NCBI GenBank assembly: GCA_007449985.2
Contig: VIIQ02000124.1
Span: 62,501 to 126,500 of the forward strand
From: Desmodesmus armatus
Taxonomy: Eukaryota > Chlorophyta > Chlorophyceae > Sphaeropleales > Scenedesmaceae
Reading direction: 5' to 3'
Length of the DNA stretch: 64,000 bases
Shown here: piece by piece, positions 25,804 to 38,204 of the stretch
How the letters are laid out: every line of letters begins with the position of its first letter
Position numbering within the stretch: the first letter of the stretch is position 1
Made by a program: the position numbers and the translations under genes
The notes under the pieces: model-generated
What the model was told of the DNA's origin: nothing
Databases searched by the model: none
Seen by the model: the letters and a program-made list of their open reading frames with translations, nothing else

Positions 25804-28800
25804 TCATCGGACCCTGCTGCTGACCCTGAGCATCATGTGGCCAGACATGGGCTGCAGGGTAATGAAGGCACCTGCCAAGGCGTGAACTGCCGACACCGCC
25901 GGCTGCCCTGTTGCTGCTGCCAGCTTGAGCTCCTGCTCCAGCTCAGGCCCTGGGCTGAACCTGAAGCGGGACAGCAGTGTGGCCAGCACCACCTGAAGCT
26001 CCAAATTGGCCAGGTTCTGGCCGATGCTGCACAGCACAAACACACAATGGCCAAGCCACCATGATTGATGAACGCAAGAAACAGTAGCAGCATGTGTTCG
26101 CCTACTCAAAAGGGCATGTCACACACCCACGAGTGTCATTGACAGTCAGGCAGTGTCTGCTCTTACAAGCAGACAAAACTGCAACACCACTCATGGCTCT
26201 TGTCAACACATACAGCAGTACAGCCTTGCCAGCTTGCAGGCTGCAAGCACGGTCTCGCAAACGGTTAGCCGCAAGACACTGGCGAGATAGCCTTTTCATG
26301 CGTGTTGATTCTGAAGTCACTTACCAATCACGGGGGCCAGACAGGAATGTGTTGGGGTCGGGTAATGCGTTTGTATTGCCAGGGCTTGCACCATCAGACC
26401 CTGCTGGTGCTGCATCCATCCAGCGCTGTGGCTTGAAGTTGAGGGCATCAGCCCCGTAGTTGTGCTGGGCCAGGCCGTGGGGAAAAGTGGGCAGCATCAC
26501 GATGGTGCCCTGCGGTACGTCACACAGGCGTGACATACGTCTCAGTGCCTTGGCAGAGCTGTCAGAAGGGTTAAGGGTCCCTAAACCCCAAAACCCCAAA
26601 CCCCCACAGAGTAGCATTTGCAGGTCGTTGTTCACTGTTCCTGCAAGCCTGCTGCCAGGCCCTGTTGGGCATGCGCGCCCAACGCAGTCTCGGAGCTGGC
26701 ACTGCCATTGAATCCGTCAGTAGGTCTGAGCACCTTTGTACGTACTTAGTACAAAGGTGCTCAGACCATCCCCTCAGAGTCGATTGGTCAGTCCAACTGA
26801 GCACTGCATGACTACATGTTACAGCCGCTGTCACATGCAGGGCGCTCCGAGCGTGAGTCAGGAGTCGCGGCAGTTGAGATGCAAGCACCCGCTACATCAA
26901 CCATGATGCCTTCAGTCGAACTGACCTTTGGGACATTGTAGCCGCACATTTCCACACCGTCCTCCTGCACCACCCAGCGCGAGCCACCAAACGGTGCAGG
27001 TGCACACACCCTCAGTGTCTCCTTGATGACAGCAGACAGCAGCGGCAGCCGGCCAAGGTCTGAAGCATCAAAGGCACGACCAGGGCTGCCAGGCACACCT
27101 ACACGACAGGAGGAGTGCAGCACACCATCAAAAATCGTGACAATGTGGCACCTTGTACAGTCTAGCATACTCGATGCCGCACATGTACAGCGTGCTGCCT
27201 CATGTTTTACAGAAGTACAGGCTGTACTTGCTGGCTGCACCTTGCAGATGCATGCCACATTGGAATGCCATGTACCGCCATCGCATTGTACATCGCACCA
27301 TCAACCGGTCTGGCGCTCACCACTCTTTGCAGCCAGTCCCGCCTCCTGCAGTTCTGCCAGCACCTGGTCCTGAACCTCAGGGTGGGACGCCTGCAGGATA
27401 CAAAGGCCGCAGGTCGGCGTGTTGTGAGACATCATTGTGACAAGATTCGTTGCAGGGCATGGCGTGTGGGTCACTCCACAACCAATTGCAAGCTGCACCC
27501 GGTGGCTCACAGTGTGGGCTGGTCCAGCAGGTTAGTGATTTGTTGTGCAGCCTGGCGCCCATCATGATGCACTGTGGCCAGTAGCAATAGACAGGCTGTC
27601 AACATGCTATTGATGCTTCAAGACTCACCAGCATGGTGAGGCACCATGTGATTGCGTGACTGGTGGTCTCAAAGCCAGCTGCCATGAAGGTTGATATCTC
27701 AGCCTTCAGCTGATGGTCATCCAGGGGCTTGCCTGTGGCTGGGTCAATGGCTGACAGCAGGTGGGCTGCACAAAGCAAAGGCAGGACACAGCGCAGATTG
27801 GAAAGAGTCTGGCAACACACATTTGACTCAATTGCGGCATTGCAACTCACCTGCATGATTGGACCATCATGCACCCATATGGTGACCAGGTACTGCTGCA
27901 GTTTTCACAAGCTGAGCACGACTTGGGGCGATTCCCAAGAAAGCTGCAAGTTGCAAGGAATGGCCCCAATCACGGCGTGCTCAAGGCTGCAGTAGTACCT
28001 AGTGACCAAGATATCTTCAATGAGGAACCTCTTCAAAAGAGAAACAAGACCGAGGGGTGACAGCACGCATGCATGCTGTGAAGAGCTGTGCGGAAGTGAA
28101 CAGTTTACCAAGTGAGGTGTAGGCCAGCCGAACCGTTCGCCGAACAAGTACTGAGCACTTGTCACCATCACGGGCAAGCTGGGGACCAGTGACTGGCAAC
28201 TGGTCACCGCAGCCAGTCGGACTGATGGTGGATAAAAACTCTCACCTGCAATAGTGTGTGCTGCAGGCGGGGTCTTGCGCAGCGCCCGCACCTTCTCTCC
28301 CATCAGCTCATCATTGCGGGCAATGCACCTCCTCTGCAGCCGCACCTCAGGGTCCCACAGCCGCCACAGGTGCAGCGGGTTGTTCATCTGCAGCAGGTGT
28401 CAGCACGCAGGAGATACTGACGCATGGCCACAACCACAGCTCAGCAACGGAGCAGCATCAGTGTGGTGTGCTCGATGCCCATGCCAGGTGGGTGTCCCAC
28501 GGCTCTTGCTTATGCCTCACAAGGCAGCACCCGGTGCGGATGTGCAAAGATTGACGCTTCTGTGAAGCTGCTGCAGACTGCTGGCAGCTTCGTATCCTGA
28601 CACAGATGCTGGCATGCCATCACTCGTTGTGCCATAATCAGTGAGACAGTGATGCGTGACATGTTGAATTCTTCTATTGTGAAACCAAGCAGCTACAAGC
28701 ATGATTGATGGTGACACGCTGATGCATTCTGGACGCAGGACACAACAAATGCCAGGCATTACACATAGAAGGTGTACTGACTGCTAGTGACTACGAGCTC

Positions 28801-31279
28801 CACCCACCTGTGCTGCTCCTGCCTTGAGGGCTGGATAGAACACCTCAAGGTACTCACTGGGCCTGCAAGGAAACACATACCACCATGTCTGAGCTTGCCT
28901 TCTCACCTCCCCCGCCCCGCTGTGCCGCTGGAGCTGACCCATCCCAACCTTCTTCAAGAGGCTCTGAACGTCATGCCTGTCCACCCCTTGGAATCTGTTG
29001 CACGGCCGGGTGGTCGTGTTGCATATACGCCACACATTTCACAACTGGCACTTGAAGTGCCAGAAAACCGCAGGATCACCAAACTTGAGCCTCGCCAAGC
29101 CGAGACTCAGCTTGGATGCAACAGTCCGGAGTGTTGTGCAATATCGCCAGAGACCGTTTGCTCAGTGTGCAGCGAAGCAGCTGGCACTCACTCCCAGGTC
29201 ACTCCTCCCAGGTCCTCCCCATACAGCAGGTGTCCCATGACGTCGCTGGTGATGCGCTTGGCAGCGTCAGTCACGTCAAAGGTGTCGTGCTGGGCCATGC
29301 GGTCTGCTGCGCGCTGGGTGAGCTCCAGCACAAGAGGAACAACCTGCAGGAAAGTACCGGCACACATCGGATACGCAGCGCATGTGTTCAGAGGCAGCAG
29401 CAATAGCTCGACCACAGACATGCACTGCAAAGGTGGCAAAGAGGGTTGGTCACAACAACTCTGCTGACTAAATTACTTCATAATGGCATGCCATCGTGCG
29501 CACAAGGGCATTATACTCAGCCAGCTGGTTCAATGAATGTTGTCACTGCCTGTGTGGCATACATGCGCAAGGAGCTTCTGACTGTTGATTGGTAGCTCCC
29601 TCGTGCGCCGCTCTTGGGATTCTCTGCACAGGCTGCCACACTGCCGCCGTGCTGTTGCACGCTGAGCATGATTGTGCGCAAACTCTCATGAGTGGTCACT
29701 AACAGCAAGAGGCGATGCACCAACAGCAAGAGGGGATCCAAACAACACCAAGCACGGCACAACATGCAGATGGTATGTGCCTGTGTGACAGTTGGTAGCT
29801 GACACCCCAACCCGTTGGTCTCACCCAATACCGGTTGGACAACCCACACTTGCCTGCTTCATGTTGCTCATGCTGAAGCATGGGGCAGCAGCCTGGCGGA
29901 CGGCCTTCCAGTAGCCATTGTCGTCTGAAGTGAGGATGTTGGGACGCCTGGGCTTCCCGCTCTCTAGAACCTGGTACAAAGCGCGCGGCTTTGGCAGATA
30001 GGGCCCAGGACCTGCAGAAACGTGGTGATGAAAAGTGATACAAGTCAAGAGAACGTTTCAAGAAAGTTGCCATTGAACAGAGACACGAGACACGAGACAC
30101 AATCGCCGGTCTTGAAGAGGGGACCAGACAAAGTGTTGTTGACTACAATCACCCGATTAGGGGGCACGGCACAGGCTGGCAGGTATAGGCACGTGGGTGC
30201 ACCCACTGACACATGGCAGCAGGGTGCAGCTAGAATCTAGCTGGCACTGTGGTTTAGTAACCCACACTGTGCAGTGACAGTGCATTACACAGGACCCATC
30301 TGAAATCGGCATCTTGCAGCAGCACAGGTACCACTGGCCATGTGCCCTCATGCTGTGGATCAGCACGGCCTGATGCTGATCAATGCGCTGCACCCCGGGC
30401 CTTTACCAACCTGTTTTCTTGGTGATGCGCGCGATCGCATCTGCATTTGTCAGGATGACCCCAAAGGAGTCAACGAACTGCACCCTGAAAAGATCGCCAT
30501 AATCATTTGCCCACTTCAAGAACTTGAAGGGGCCTTTGGGGCCCATCAACTGCCCTACATGACCTGCAGACAGACAAAAACAGGGGCAAAGTTCAAGTCA
30601 GGACTGTGCATGACTGCTGGCAGCGCAACAGCTCTAAAGAAAAGCTTGCAAAAGCTGGTGCTGCAGAACTGGTTGGCTGCATGTGTTATGAAAGGTGGCC
30701 GTCAGCCTGACCTTCCTGGAACCTTCCGAGAACAAAAGCAGGTTCAACCTGAGCCTCAGAATTCGGTAGTCTACAGTGCAGGATTGCAAGTATGGTCATT
30801 TCAATTTGATTGCAATCCATCCCTTTTTGTGGGTGTGTCCACTATGTGGATCATCATGCACACTGTGTGCGTGCACCCGCTGCTGCTCTTGGCTCTGGCA
30901 GGCTTCCCCTTGTGTAGGCACTCTGGCACCATTATGCTGTTTCAGCATGCATAGCCCCTAAGCTGCACAGTCACTACTGTCAATGGCAATGAGCGTCAGG
31001 AGCATGATGCCTGACTGCAGCACACCTGCGAGCCTGTCTGAACATGCATGGCCATAGCCTATGCACCATGATGGTGCAGGTACTTGCAGGTGCTGCCATG
31101 TACTGTGTGATTGTGCTCTCACCCATCAAGCTCATGGGCACAGGGGGCCCTGGGATCGGGCTTGAAAGGCATTGTCGTCTCGCTTGCAGGCATCTGATCA
31201 GAAAAGGAAGCAACTTGGACAGCAGAACAGCAACCAGCAGACAGCCACCCGCTGCCGCTCCTTGAACCAGCGCCTGCAT
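25804..31279 (-). CDS. Cytochrome P450, array copy 1 (intact)
   Basis: Exons 31279-31123, 30563-30411, 30011-29854, 29343-29192, 28862-28808, 28387-28246, 27765-27629, 27390-27321, 27098-26926, 26509-26325, 26026-25804; 1,605 nt, 534 residues, all in phase. P450s are haem-thiolate mono-oxygenases. The order seen is an N-terminal hydrophobic anchor (about 10-32), the proline hinge PIPGPP, I-helix AGFETTSHAITW (302 onward), K-helix ETLR (368-371), PQRW of the PERF region (426-429), and the haem motif FLSGPRDCIG with ligand Cys461. The anchor implies an endoplasmic reticulum membrane protein using a reductase partner. The Cys codon is split by the last intron (TG in exon 10, C in exon 11). The intron after exon 29854-30011 has a GC donor (CAG followed by GCAAGT), whereas paralogs have GT. 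The exon at 30411-30563 has no Met and is recognised only by homology to the other copies. Clan and substrate cannot be assigned. Confidence 0.93.
26723..26767. repeat. Perfect 19-bp inverted repeat, 7-bp loop, in P450 copy 1 intron
   Basis: Arms 26723-26741 (GGTCTGAGCACCTTTGTAC) and 26749-26767 are exact reverse complements. They lie inside the intron between exons 26926-27098 and 26325-26509. It could fold as an RNA hairpin or be a remnant of a short inverted-repeat element. No sequence relation to the hairpin at 47025 is seen beyond architecture. Confidence 0.95.
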
Positions 31280-31723
31280 GCTGCCGTGAACGATACTGTC
31301 TCTACAACCTTGATCATAAAAAGACTACAAGCAACCACAATACATACTAGCGACTGTTGGTGGACTTCGTCAACCGTCACCGAGCGATGCTTTGGACCGA
31401 GCGATTACGCGATGTCCACCTATTTATGATGATTTGTCAGGCTTGCAGCAGACTGCGTGCTGCTGATTGGACTGCTGACCTTGCGTCTGCGGGCAAGCTG
31501 ACAGGGGCGCAGCGTGAACAGTTGCATCCACCGTGTTAGCCATCCCACTGAACCTGCAGCACACTGGCATCTGCATCAAGGTGAAAGAAGCAAGAACACA
31601 GACATAGTTCAGATGCACTGCGTGCTTCTTTCCATGAGGCGCCAGCACACGTGATTTGCTGTGTGGTGGCAAGTGCGGCAGCAGCAGCAGCATCAGCAGC
31701 ACACACTGCAGCTGCGCAAGTAG

Positions 31724-31755
<32 letters not shown>

Positions 31756-32983
31756 TCACTGCAGCAGCATCTTAGACTGCAAGTGAGGCACCAGCAATAG
31801 CAGCAGACTGAACCCTTTGAGCCTAGACCCATCTTCTGGGACAGCCGCTGTCAGGGCGCCCCTGGGATCGTTGTGGCTCACTGAGCTGCCAGTGGCACCT
31901 TCCGCAGCCTGTGTGAGAGGGGCTTGTGCTGAGCTCTCTGCCCTTTGCACTTAGCTTGAGGCAATTTAGGAGACACCTGCGGCACCGAGTCCTCCTGCAT
32001 GAGCTTCTGCCGCTGCTGCTGCCATCGCTGGTATCATGGTCACCTCAGGGGTGGTTCCTACTGCAGCTGGTTGATATTCACCAATTGTGGAAGCTGCATG
32101 CAGTCAGCGCTGTCACAGCTTGTCGCGACATTGATCGAGCAGCTGTCATCATGCGCATACTGCACCGCAGCCTGCAGTTGTGGACATACTGTACAGTGCT
32201 GTGTGCGTGAGCATGGTGGAAGTCCCGTCAGCGTGTGCATGAACAAGCCTCAGCAACAAGCAAAACATTTCCGCCATGCTTGATGTGTGCATTCACCCTC
32301 AGCACTGCTATGTTGGTGGACAGCTCCTGTCATCCAATGGCAGGATGGATGATGCAAAGAAGTTGCAGTCATTTGGACAATGCACAGGAAGCCTCTTCCG
32401 GATTCAGAAAGTGCCACAGTGTGGCTGCATAGAAGGTACAGCGGCATGTGATAGCACACGTTGATCATGAAGGATTCAAAGCAGATGCGACACTGCAGCA
32501 ACTCCCCCATGTCAGGCGACCTGTGCAGAGCGTGTGTCAGATTATCGATACTGCTATGCACCGCTGTGCCATTGAACGCCGCCCTGGTCAGAAGTTAGAG
32601 TTTTTGCCAAAAAAAGTGTACCGGCAGCTCGATTCACACAGCTGCATGTTCATCGCAGCTCGCTGGCTCGACCCAGTCGGACAACTTTTCAAACACCTCC
32701 CCGTACGGCCTTGGAATGAACACCGACATTCTCGCTCCTCCCGAAGACGTCTCTCAACAGTTTGTGCAAGCCTGAAGAGGTGTCCTTGATGGTCGTGGTG
32801 CGACAACGATCGCGACGCAGCGCACGCTATACCTCGCAATCCAATGTTACGCGACCAATATCACCAATGACACACATGTACAAATAGGCAACTTCAGCGA
32901 GTGCAAACCCCAAACAGACATCAATCATTACGATCAATTGAGTTGTGCATAAACAGTGCAGTCAATAACCTGCTGCAGTCATA
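31280..32983. promoter_or_regulatory. Divergent intergenic region between P450 copy 1 and the secreted K/E-rich protein gene
   Basis: This should contain the promoters of P450 copy 1 (minus, start 31279) and of the plus-strand gene at 32984. The first roughly 45 bp upstream of the P450 start resemble the same region of copy 2 (CCTTGATCATAAA at 31308-31320 versus CCTTGATAATATT at 44853-44865). No coding exon supported. It contains a (CAG)n tract at 31725-31753. Confidence 0.45.
31725..31753. repeat. (CAG)n trinucleotide repeat
   Basis: About nine to ten consecutive GCA units in the intergenic region, with more degenerate GCA units at 31678-31700. Confidence 0.9.
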
Positions 32984-35900
32984 ATGAAGTCTGCGCTGAT
33001 GACCCTGCTCGTGGCGTTCGCTGTAGCAGGTAGGTGCAGAACCGGTGTGCACTATTGACATCTTCATGGGGAAAATAGTGCTCAACGCCGGCGCGCAACT
33101 TGCGCCAGCCTAGTGCCCAGTAGGCAGAACCAGCCATGACGCACTCGTTGGCCTCACTTCGTTTTGGCACACGATTGCATGCAATGCACGTCTTATCGAA
33201 AAGGCGGTGCTCTATCGAAGCAATGAAGTATGTGCGTGCTGCAGGAAGGCACCAACGCACTGTCTGACTGCAGCAGCGCAGCTACCAAGCAGCACGGCAA
33301 ATACTACTACATTGAGTCAACGTCTTGCACAGGCTGGCCCTGCTCATTGTCTCCATGCTCCTGACTCTGCCCTCTGTCTGCTGCTGCTCTTGTGCTGCGT
33401 GCAACCCCTCTGACCCCCTTCCCCTATCTCCTTGGACAATGCGCGTCAACGCCAATGCGCGACCTTGGGACGGTCTTCTGTGTGCCTCCAGCTGTGCTGC
33501 TGCCTGCGTCTGCCAGCCAAGGTGAGGCAACATTAACAGAATGTCCTAGCAGCTAGCAGCATTCATAGAAGCTAGCAGCTAGCAGCATAGATAGGATCTT
33601 CTAGCAGCTTCTTCTTCTTGCCATGCATGATGCATCTTTGAGTTGAGGTGCGTCAATGCCAGCTTGCAGAATGTGATCATGACCCTCGGAGGGTCTGTGT
33701 CTCAGTCAATTGGAGAGTTTGTGTCTCAGGCACTGTGTGTGCTGTTGCTGCCCACACTCCCCTGACTGCAGGTCCCCTGTCTGATCAGGACCAGGAGTTC
33801 CTACCTCGCCTCCATGGTGCATCAAGGAAGCTGCTGACAGTTGGTAAGTCCCCTCATGGCTTGTAGCCCATAAATTAGAGCCCAGTTCATCCCTTGGACA
33901 GGCACAATGCACTCTGCAACCTTCCCAGAAACAGGCTGTTTGCACGTCACATGCAAGGCAGTGTGGGTCCCTGCCAGGGATGCCACGGTGGCATCCTATC
34001 ATAATGACGATCAACTTGCAGGCTTCTCAGTGTTGGTGGCTCTGCAGCTGTTCCGGCAGCTCCCAGAAACACAGAGACACGCACACGTGTCATTTGCTGG
34101 CTATCACTGACTGTTGCATTTCCCCACGATTGCACGCATGCCCCTTCCCTGTCACCAAAATGTCACATGATAACGCTGCAGGATGCACACTCAAAGAAAC
34201 TGCACTCTTCTGTTGTGAATCGTTCGCAGGCTACGGCTACGGCAAGTCATTTGCCAGTGCAAGTGCCAGTGCCAGTTCCAGTGCCAAGTCTGGCTCCATC
34301 ATTGTTGAGGAGGAGGAGGAGAAGGATGATGAGTGTGACTGCGAGGGTCTGGAGAAGAAGTGTCAGGAGGAAGTTGATGAGGAGTGCAAGAAGTGTGTCG
34401 CAGAGTGCAAGGACCAAGAGGTGAGTGCCCTACATGGCTGCCATGGGCCCGTGAGGCGAATGGAGGGGTATGCTGGGTTAAGCTGTGTCAGCGGCAGAGC
34501 AGCATGACACGCCAGCAGGCGCAACGCCATAGCGCATGACTGCTTTGCGCACAGCATGCAGCAGACCTGCGATTGGCACTTGCATGTCAGGGCGCTAGCA
34601 TCACTTTGCGGCTACGGTCTGAGCAGTTTTGTCTGGTCAGTTGAAGCAACGCCGCTTCAACTGCAACCATGGATGTTGAAAGTCCTCACTGCATGCACAT
34701 GTGCTCCTGCCCCTTCCCCAGATCGAGGTTGTGAAGGGTGATGTGAAGGTTGTTGAGAAGGAGGATGAGGAGGAGGATGAGAAGAAGGTGGAGGTTGTGA
34801 AGGGTGACAAGGAGGTGAGCATGCAACCTTGCGCAAGGTCTAACCGTCAGATACTTAATGTATGAGGAATACCACACTGTTACATCATGTGGGATGCGCA
34901 TTGAATGTGCGGCATACCATTCAAAAGAGTCACCCGTAAGGACCAGGAGTGGGCACATCGTACATCATAGCGTTGTGCACACGCTGCGCAGCGTGCCGCA
35001 TGCGCCAAATGAAGCGCTCACCCTGGAATTTGTGCTCACAAGTCAGCTGCTACTTTGACCCTTCATCCAGTGGTCTGTGCCACAAACCCGGGTTTGTGTG
35101 GCACGCAAACCCGGGGGGAGCTGTTGCTGTGCGGTGTCTCATCGGCAGTCCAGTGACTGCATACCTCACAGTCAGCGTTCATCCTCTCAGTGTTTTTTAT
35201 GTAAGGATAAGGGGGGTGGACCCCCACCGGCTGGCCACACACACAACAGCCAAAGGGGCCGGAAGCCCACGGTCCGACCGGCTGAGACTCACACCGATGA
35301 GAGATACCCAAACACCCTCTCACTGTGACACATGCTTGCAGGAAAAGGAGGAGGATGAGGAGGAGGTTGAGAAAAAGGTCGAGGTTGCCAAGGGTGATGA
35401 TAAGGAAGATGTGGAAGTTATCAAGAAGGACGATGAGAAGGAAGATGATGAGGAAGATGAGAAGAAAGTTGAGGTTGTCAAGAAGGATGATGAGAATGGT
35501 GATGAGGAGGAGGGTGACAAGAAGGTGGAGCTTGTCAAGGCTGGTGCCTTTGCTGGTGCCAAGGCTGTCTCCAAGGCCGATGTGAAGGTTGTTGAGAAGG
35601 ATGAGGAGGAAGAGGATGTGAAGAAGGTGGAGGTTGTCAAGGCTGACGCCAAGGCCGATGCAAAGGTGAGGATTAGTAATCCGATACCAGAGGTATTGTC
35701 AAATAGGTCTTTAGTTAGGCATGCAATGTCCGCACAGCTCGGGGTAAAATGCCAACATCACAGGTTGGCAACTGTGCTGGGTCCAAGCCCGGGCGTTTTC
35801 GACAATGCCCTGTTTTCAGATGCAGCATGTAGGATTCAGTTGGCACCTGAGCGCGTCAGATGCGGTGTGTTGAACTTGTGCCCGCTGCCATAACCGTGCC

Positions 35901-36298
35901 ACTTTATTTATTCAATTCGTAATTGTTTACGTGTTATTCGTCAAAGCACTGGCCAGCCCGCCATGCAAAGGGACACTATAATTTGTTGCAATAATGGGGC
36001 ACAAAAATGGCTGCCGCAAAAGCATACATGCAGTCTTCCTGATGTACCGCTTGCGTCCATTTTGTTTTGACCGCCGCCGCTGCTGCTGCTGCTGCAGGTC
36101 AAGGTGGTTAAGAAGGAGGTGGTTGAGAAGAAGGATGATGAGTGTGACGAGGAGTGTGAGAAGGAGAAGTGCAACAAGTGTGAGGAATACAAGTGTGACA
36201 AGAAGAAGTGTGAGGAGAAGTATCACATTGTGTACCTGGTCAAGTCACATGGCCATGGCCATGGCTACGGCAAGCAGTACGGTTACCACAAGGGCTGA
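32984..36298 (+). CDS. Secreted Lys/Glu-rich repeat protein with two six-cysteine modules (unrecognised)
   Basis: Exons 32984-33029, 33772-33843, 34230-34420, 34722-34814, 35342-35665, 36098-36298; 927 nt, 308 residues, all in phase, with the last three introns phase 0. The start begins a hydrophobic leader (MKSALMTLLVAFAVAG) typical of a signal peptide. Order: signal (1-16); short mature N-terminus; GYGYGKS; Ser/Ala repeat; acidic run (EEEEEKDD); cysteine module 1 (C-x1-C-x6-C-x7-C-x2-C-x3-C, about 75-100); a polyampholyte region of degenerate units around KKVEVVKxD and DVKVVEKxDEEE (about 104-250); cysteine module 2 (C-x3-C-x4-C-x2-C-x4-C-x4-C, about 255-280); and a tail SHGHGHGYGKQYGYHKG. 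Cys and His suggest disulfides or metal binding, and Tyr/Gly/Lys suggests a cell-wall or matrix role; both are inference. It sits on the opposite strand inside a P450 array. I know of no matching family. Confidence 0.8.
33546..33612. repeat. CTAGCAG short tandem repeats in intron 1 of the secreted-protein gene
   Basis: CTAGCAG occurs in pairs at 33546, 33571 and 33601 regions separated by short spacers, then a CTT run. It lies in the 742-bp first intron and looks like local slippage repeats. Confidence 0.7.
35081..35098. repeat. 18-bp perfect palindrome in an intron
   Basis: CACAAACCCGGGTTTGTG is self-complementary, and its right half is partly repeated at 35099-35116 (TGGCACGCAAACCCGGGG). 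It lies in the intron between exons 34722-34814 and 35342-35665 of the secreted-protein gene. A GGGGGGTGGACCCCC stem-like stretch follows at about 35213-35228. Confidence 0.85.
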
Positions 36299-38204
36299 AC
36301 CTCAGCGTGAATATACTTGGAAGTGCGAAGAGTTCAACAGTTGCCCCGGGCATGAATGAAAGTTTTGTCCAGCATCCAGCATTCTGGTTCTGCTGGCATA
36401 GCAAGTTGTGCAGGATGAATATGGGTTGTCGAAATCTGCAGAGCATATTGTGGGGTAGAGTCTGTTGCAACAATGTCAGATAGTTGGCACGGCGGCGGAC
36501 TTTGCATAGTTGTGTGTGTGTCAGGCCCTGTGACAGAGGTTGCGTTGGGAGGCAGTGTCGAATGGTTGGGCACTTGCTGCCATCTTGCTGCAGGTACAGT
36601 TGAGCATCCCCGCTCCCATCCTTCGTGGGTTTTATCCATCGTAAATTTGACAGGTCTTTTGACAAAGTGGTGCCGGTTTGCTGAAAGAGGTTGTTCCAAA
36701 ATCCATTTGCAGTTGTTTGAATGTGCCGTCATCGTGCATGCAGCGCACACTTCCATGGCCAGTTGCCACCATCTGTCAACAGCCTGTTTATCATCCGTCA
36801 TACATTATCCGTAAGGCTGACGGACGCAGTGCAAAGCCAGGCAAATGCCTGTGCCCCGGCGCATGCCATGCATGTGTGGTTGGGTGGACAGGTGGTATGG
36901 GCGTATCCTAGTTGCTGCATCAGTTTTAGTTGGTGGTGGTGCTTGAGGCATGCAGTTCGCTTGATTGTGGGAGGTGCAATTGCTGTTGTTGCAGTTCGCA
37001 TGTGGAAGGTATGAGCATGCATTTGTGTTTGTTCAGCATACGGTGTGTGTGGCTTTTATGTGTGGCAGTATGGCGGTAACTAATCAGTTCAAAATTCACT
37101 GACACATGTTTACGAGAAGCAGGAGCATTGGCAACAAAAGCTGCTGCCTCCCTGACCTGAAATTGCTATCTACCACTCATGCTCAACCTTTTGCAGTGTG
37201 CAGCAGTCTACTGTTGGAAAGTCATGACGGAATCAGCCTTGAAGCAGGCGCTGTGCAATTACCGCATGCCAGTACAACAACACCCTGAGGCTGAGTGTTG
37301 GTGCTGTCCAGCTTGATCATGTATTGTGCAGCTGCTGCAAACCTGCCATGTCAACGGTATCACAATAACATGCTGATAATGCGCCCGCACAATTCTGAGC
37401 ATGTGCCGGGAAAGATACTTCCTGGCATACCAGCACAGTGTCCTTCATTCCCACTGTTGAATCACCACATATGGGCACAACCTCTGCGCTTTTGAAGTGC
37501 CGCTATGCCAGATCCATCACCTGAATCTTGTCACAATGCGTTAACAACACAGCAAGCTTGCCAGTCCCCAGTCGAACCGCCAGCATGAAAACAATGATTG
37601 CAGGGATTGTCACATCCCACCATGGCCATCAGTGGGTGAAGGCTTGAAATCAAACATGGCAGCAGTCAGTCAGGCTCCACCAAACATCCCAACAGAGCAC
37701 AATTGTGTGATTGTGACCAACAATAGCGCAAACATGCTTTGGTCAACACCTGCAGGCGGGTTGACTGGCAGGTGTGCTGCACGCTCAGCAGCGCTGCTGC
37801 CATGGCTGGCCACTGTGCGGCACACAAAGCCTTTGTTGCACAGCCTGTGAAAGGCGCACACACATAGATACTGGGAATTGTCTTTACAACCAGCCGCTAT
37901 CACAGCAGCTGCACCAGCATACCGGCAGCATGGCTGCAGCTACCACTGTTGAAAATTTCATCCCCACACCAGCAGTGATCGGGCGCGGTCATGTTCCAAA
38001 CCCCTTCCACTACCCCACTGAAGACCTGCCATGCCTGTTTTGCACCCCTCTACTGCTACATGTAGCAGAATCTGTGCAGCCTCTGTCGGTGGCAATCATC
38101 TTATGTATAGTTCATATACACTCTCAAGCATACAGCGACACTGCGCCACACGAGAGAAGAAGCTGCATAAAACCCTAAAGCAGGCTCACTGCTGGCAAGC
38201 CCAT
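36299..38204. other. Intergenic / 3' UTR region without a supported gene
   Basis: Convergent 3' flanks of the plus-strand secreted-protein gene and of minus-strand P450 copy 2. Open frames here are short and without exon partners or domains. The stretch 36900-37100 is T/G-rich. No repeats of note until 38205. Confidence 0.5.

Noticed and set aside
34949..35893. Single 314-codon plus-strand frame as a stand-alone gene
   Set aside because: Its first 130 and last 75 codons are intronic; only 35342-35665 shows the K/E repeat and it is bounded by good splice sites linking it to the secreted-protein gene.
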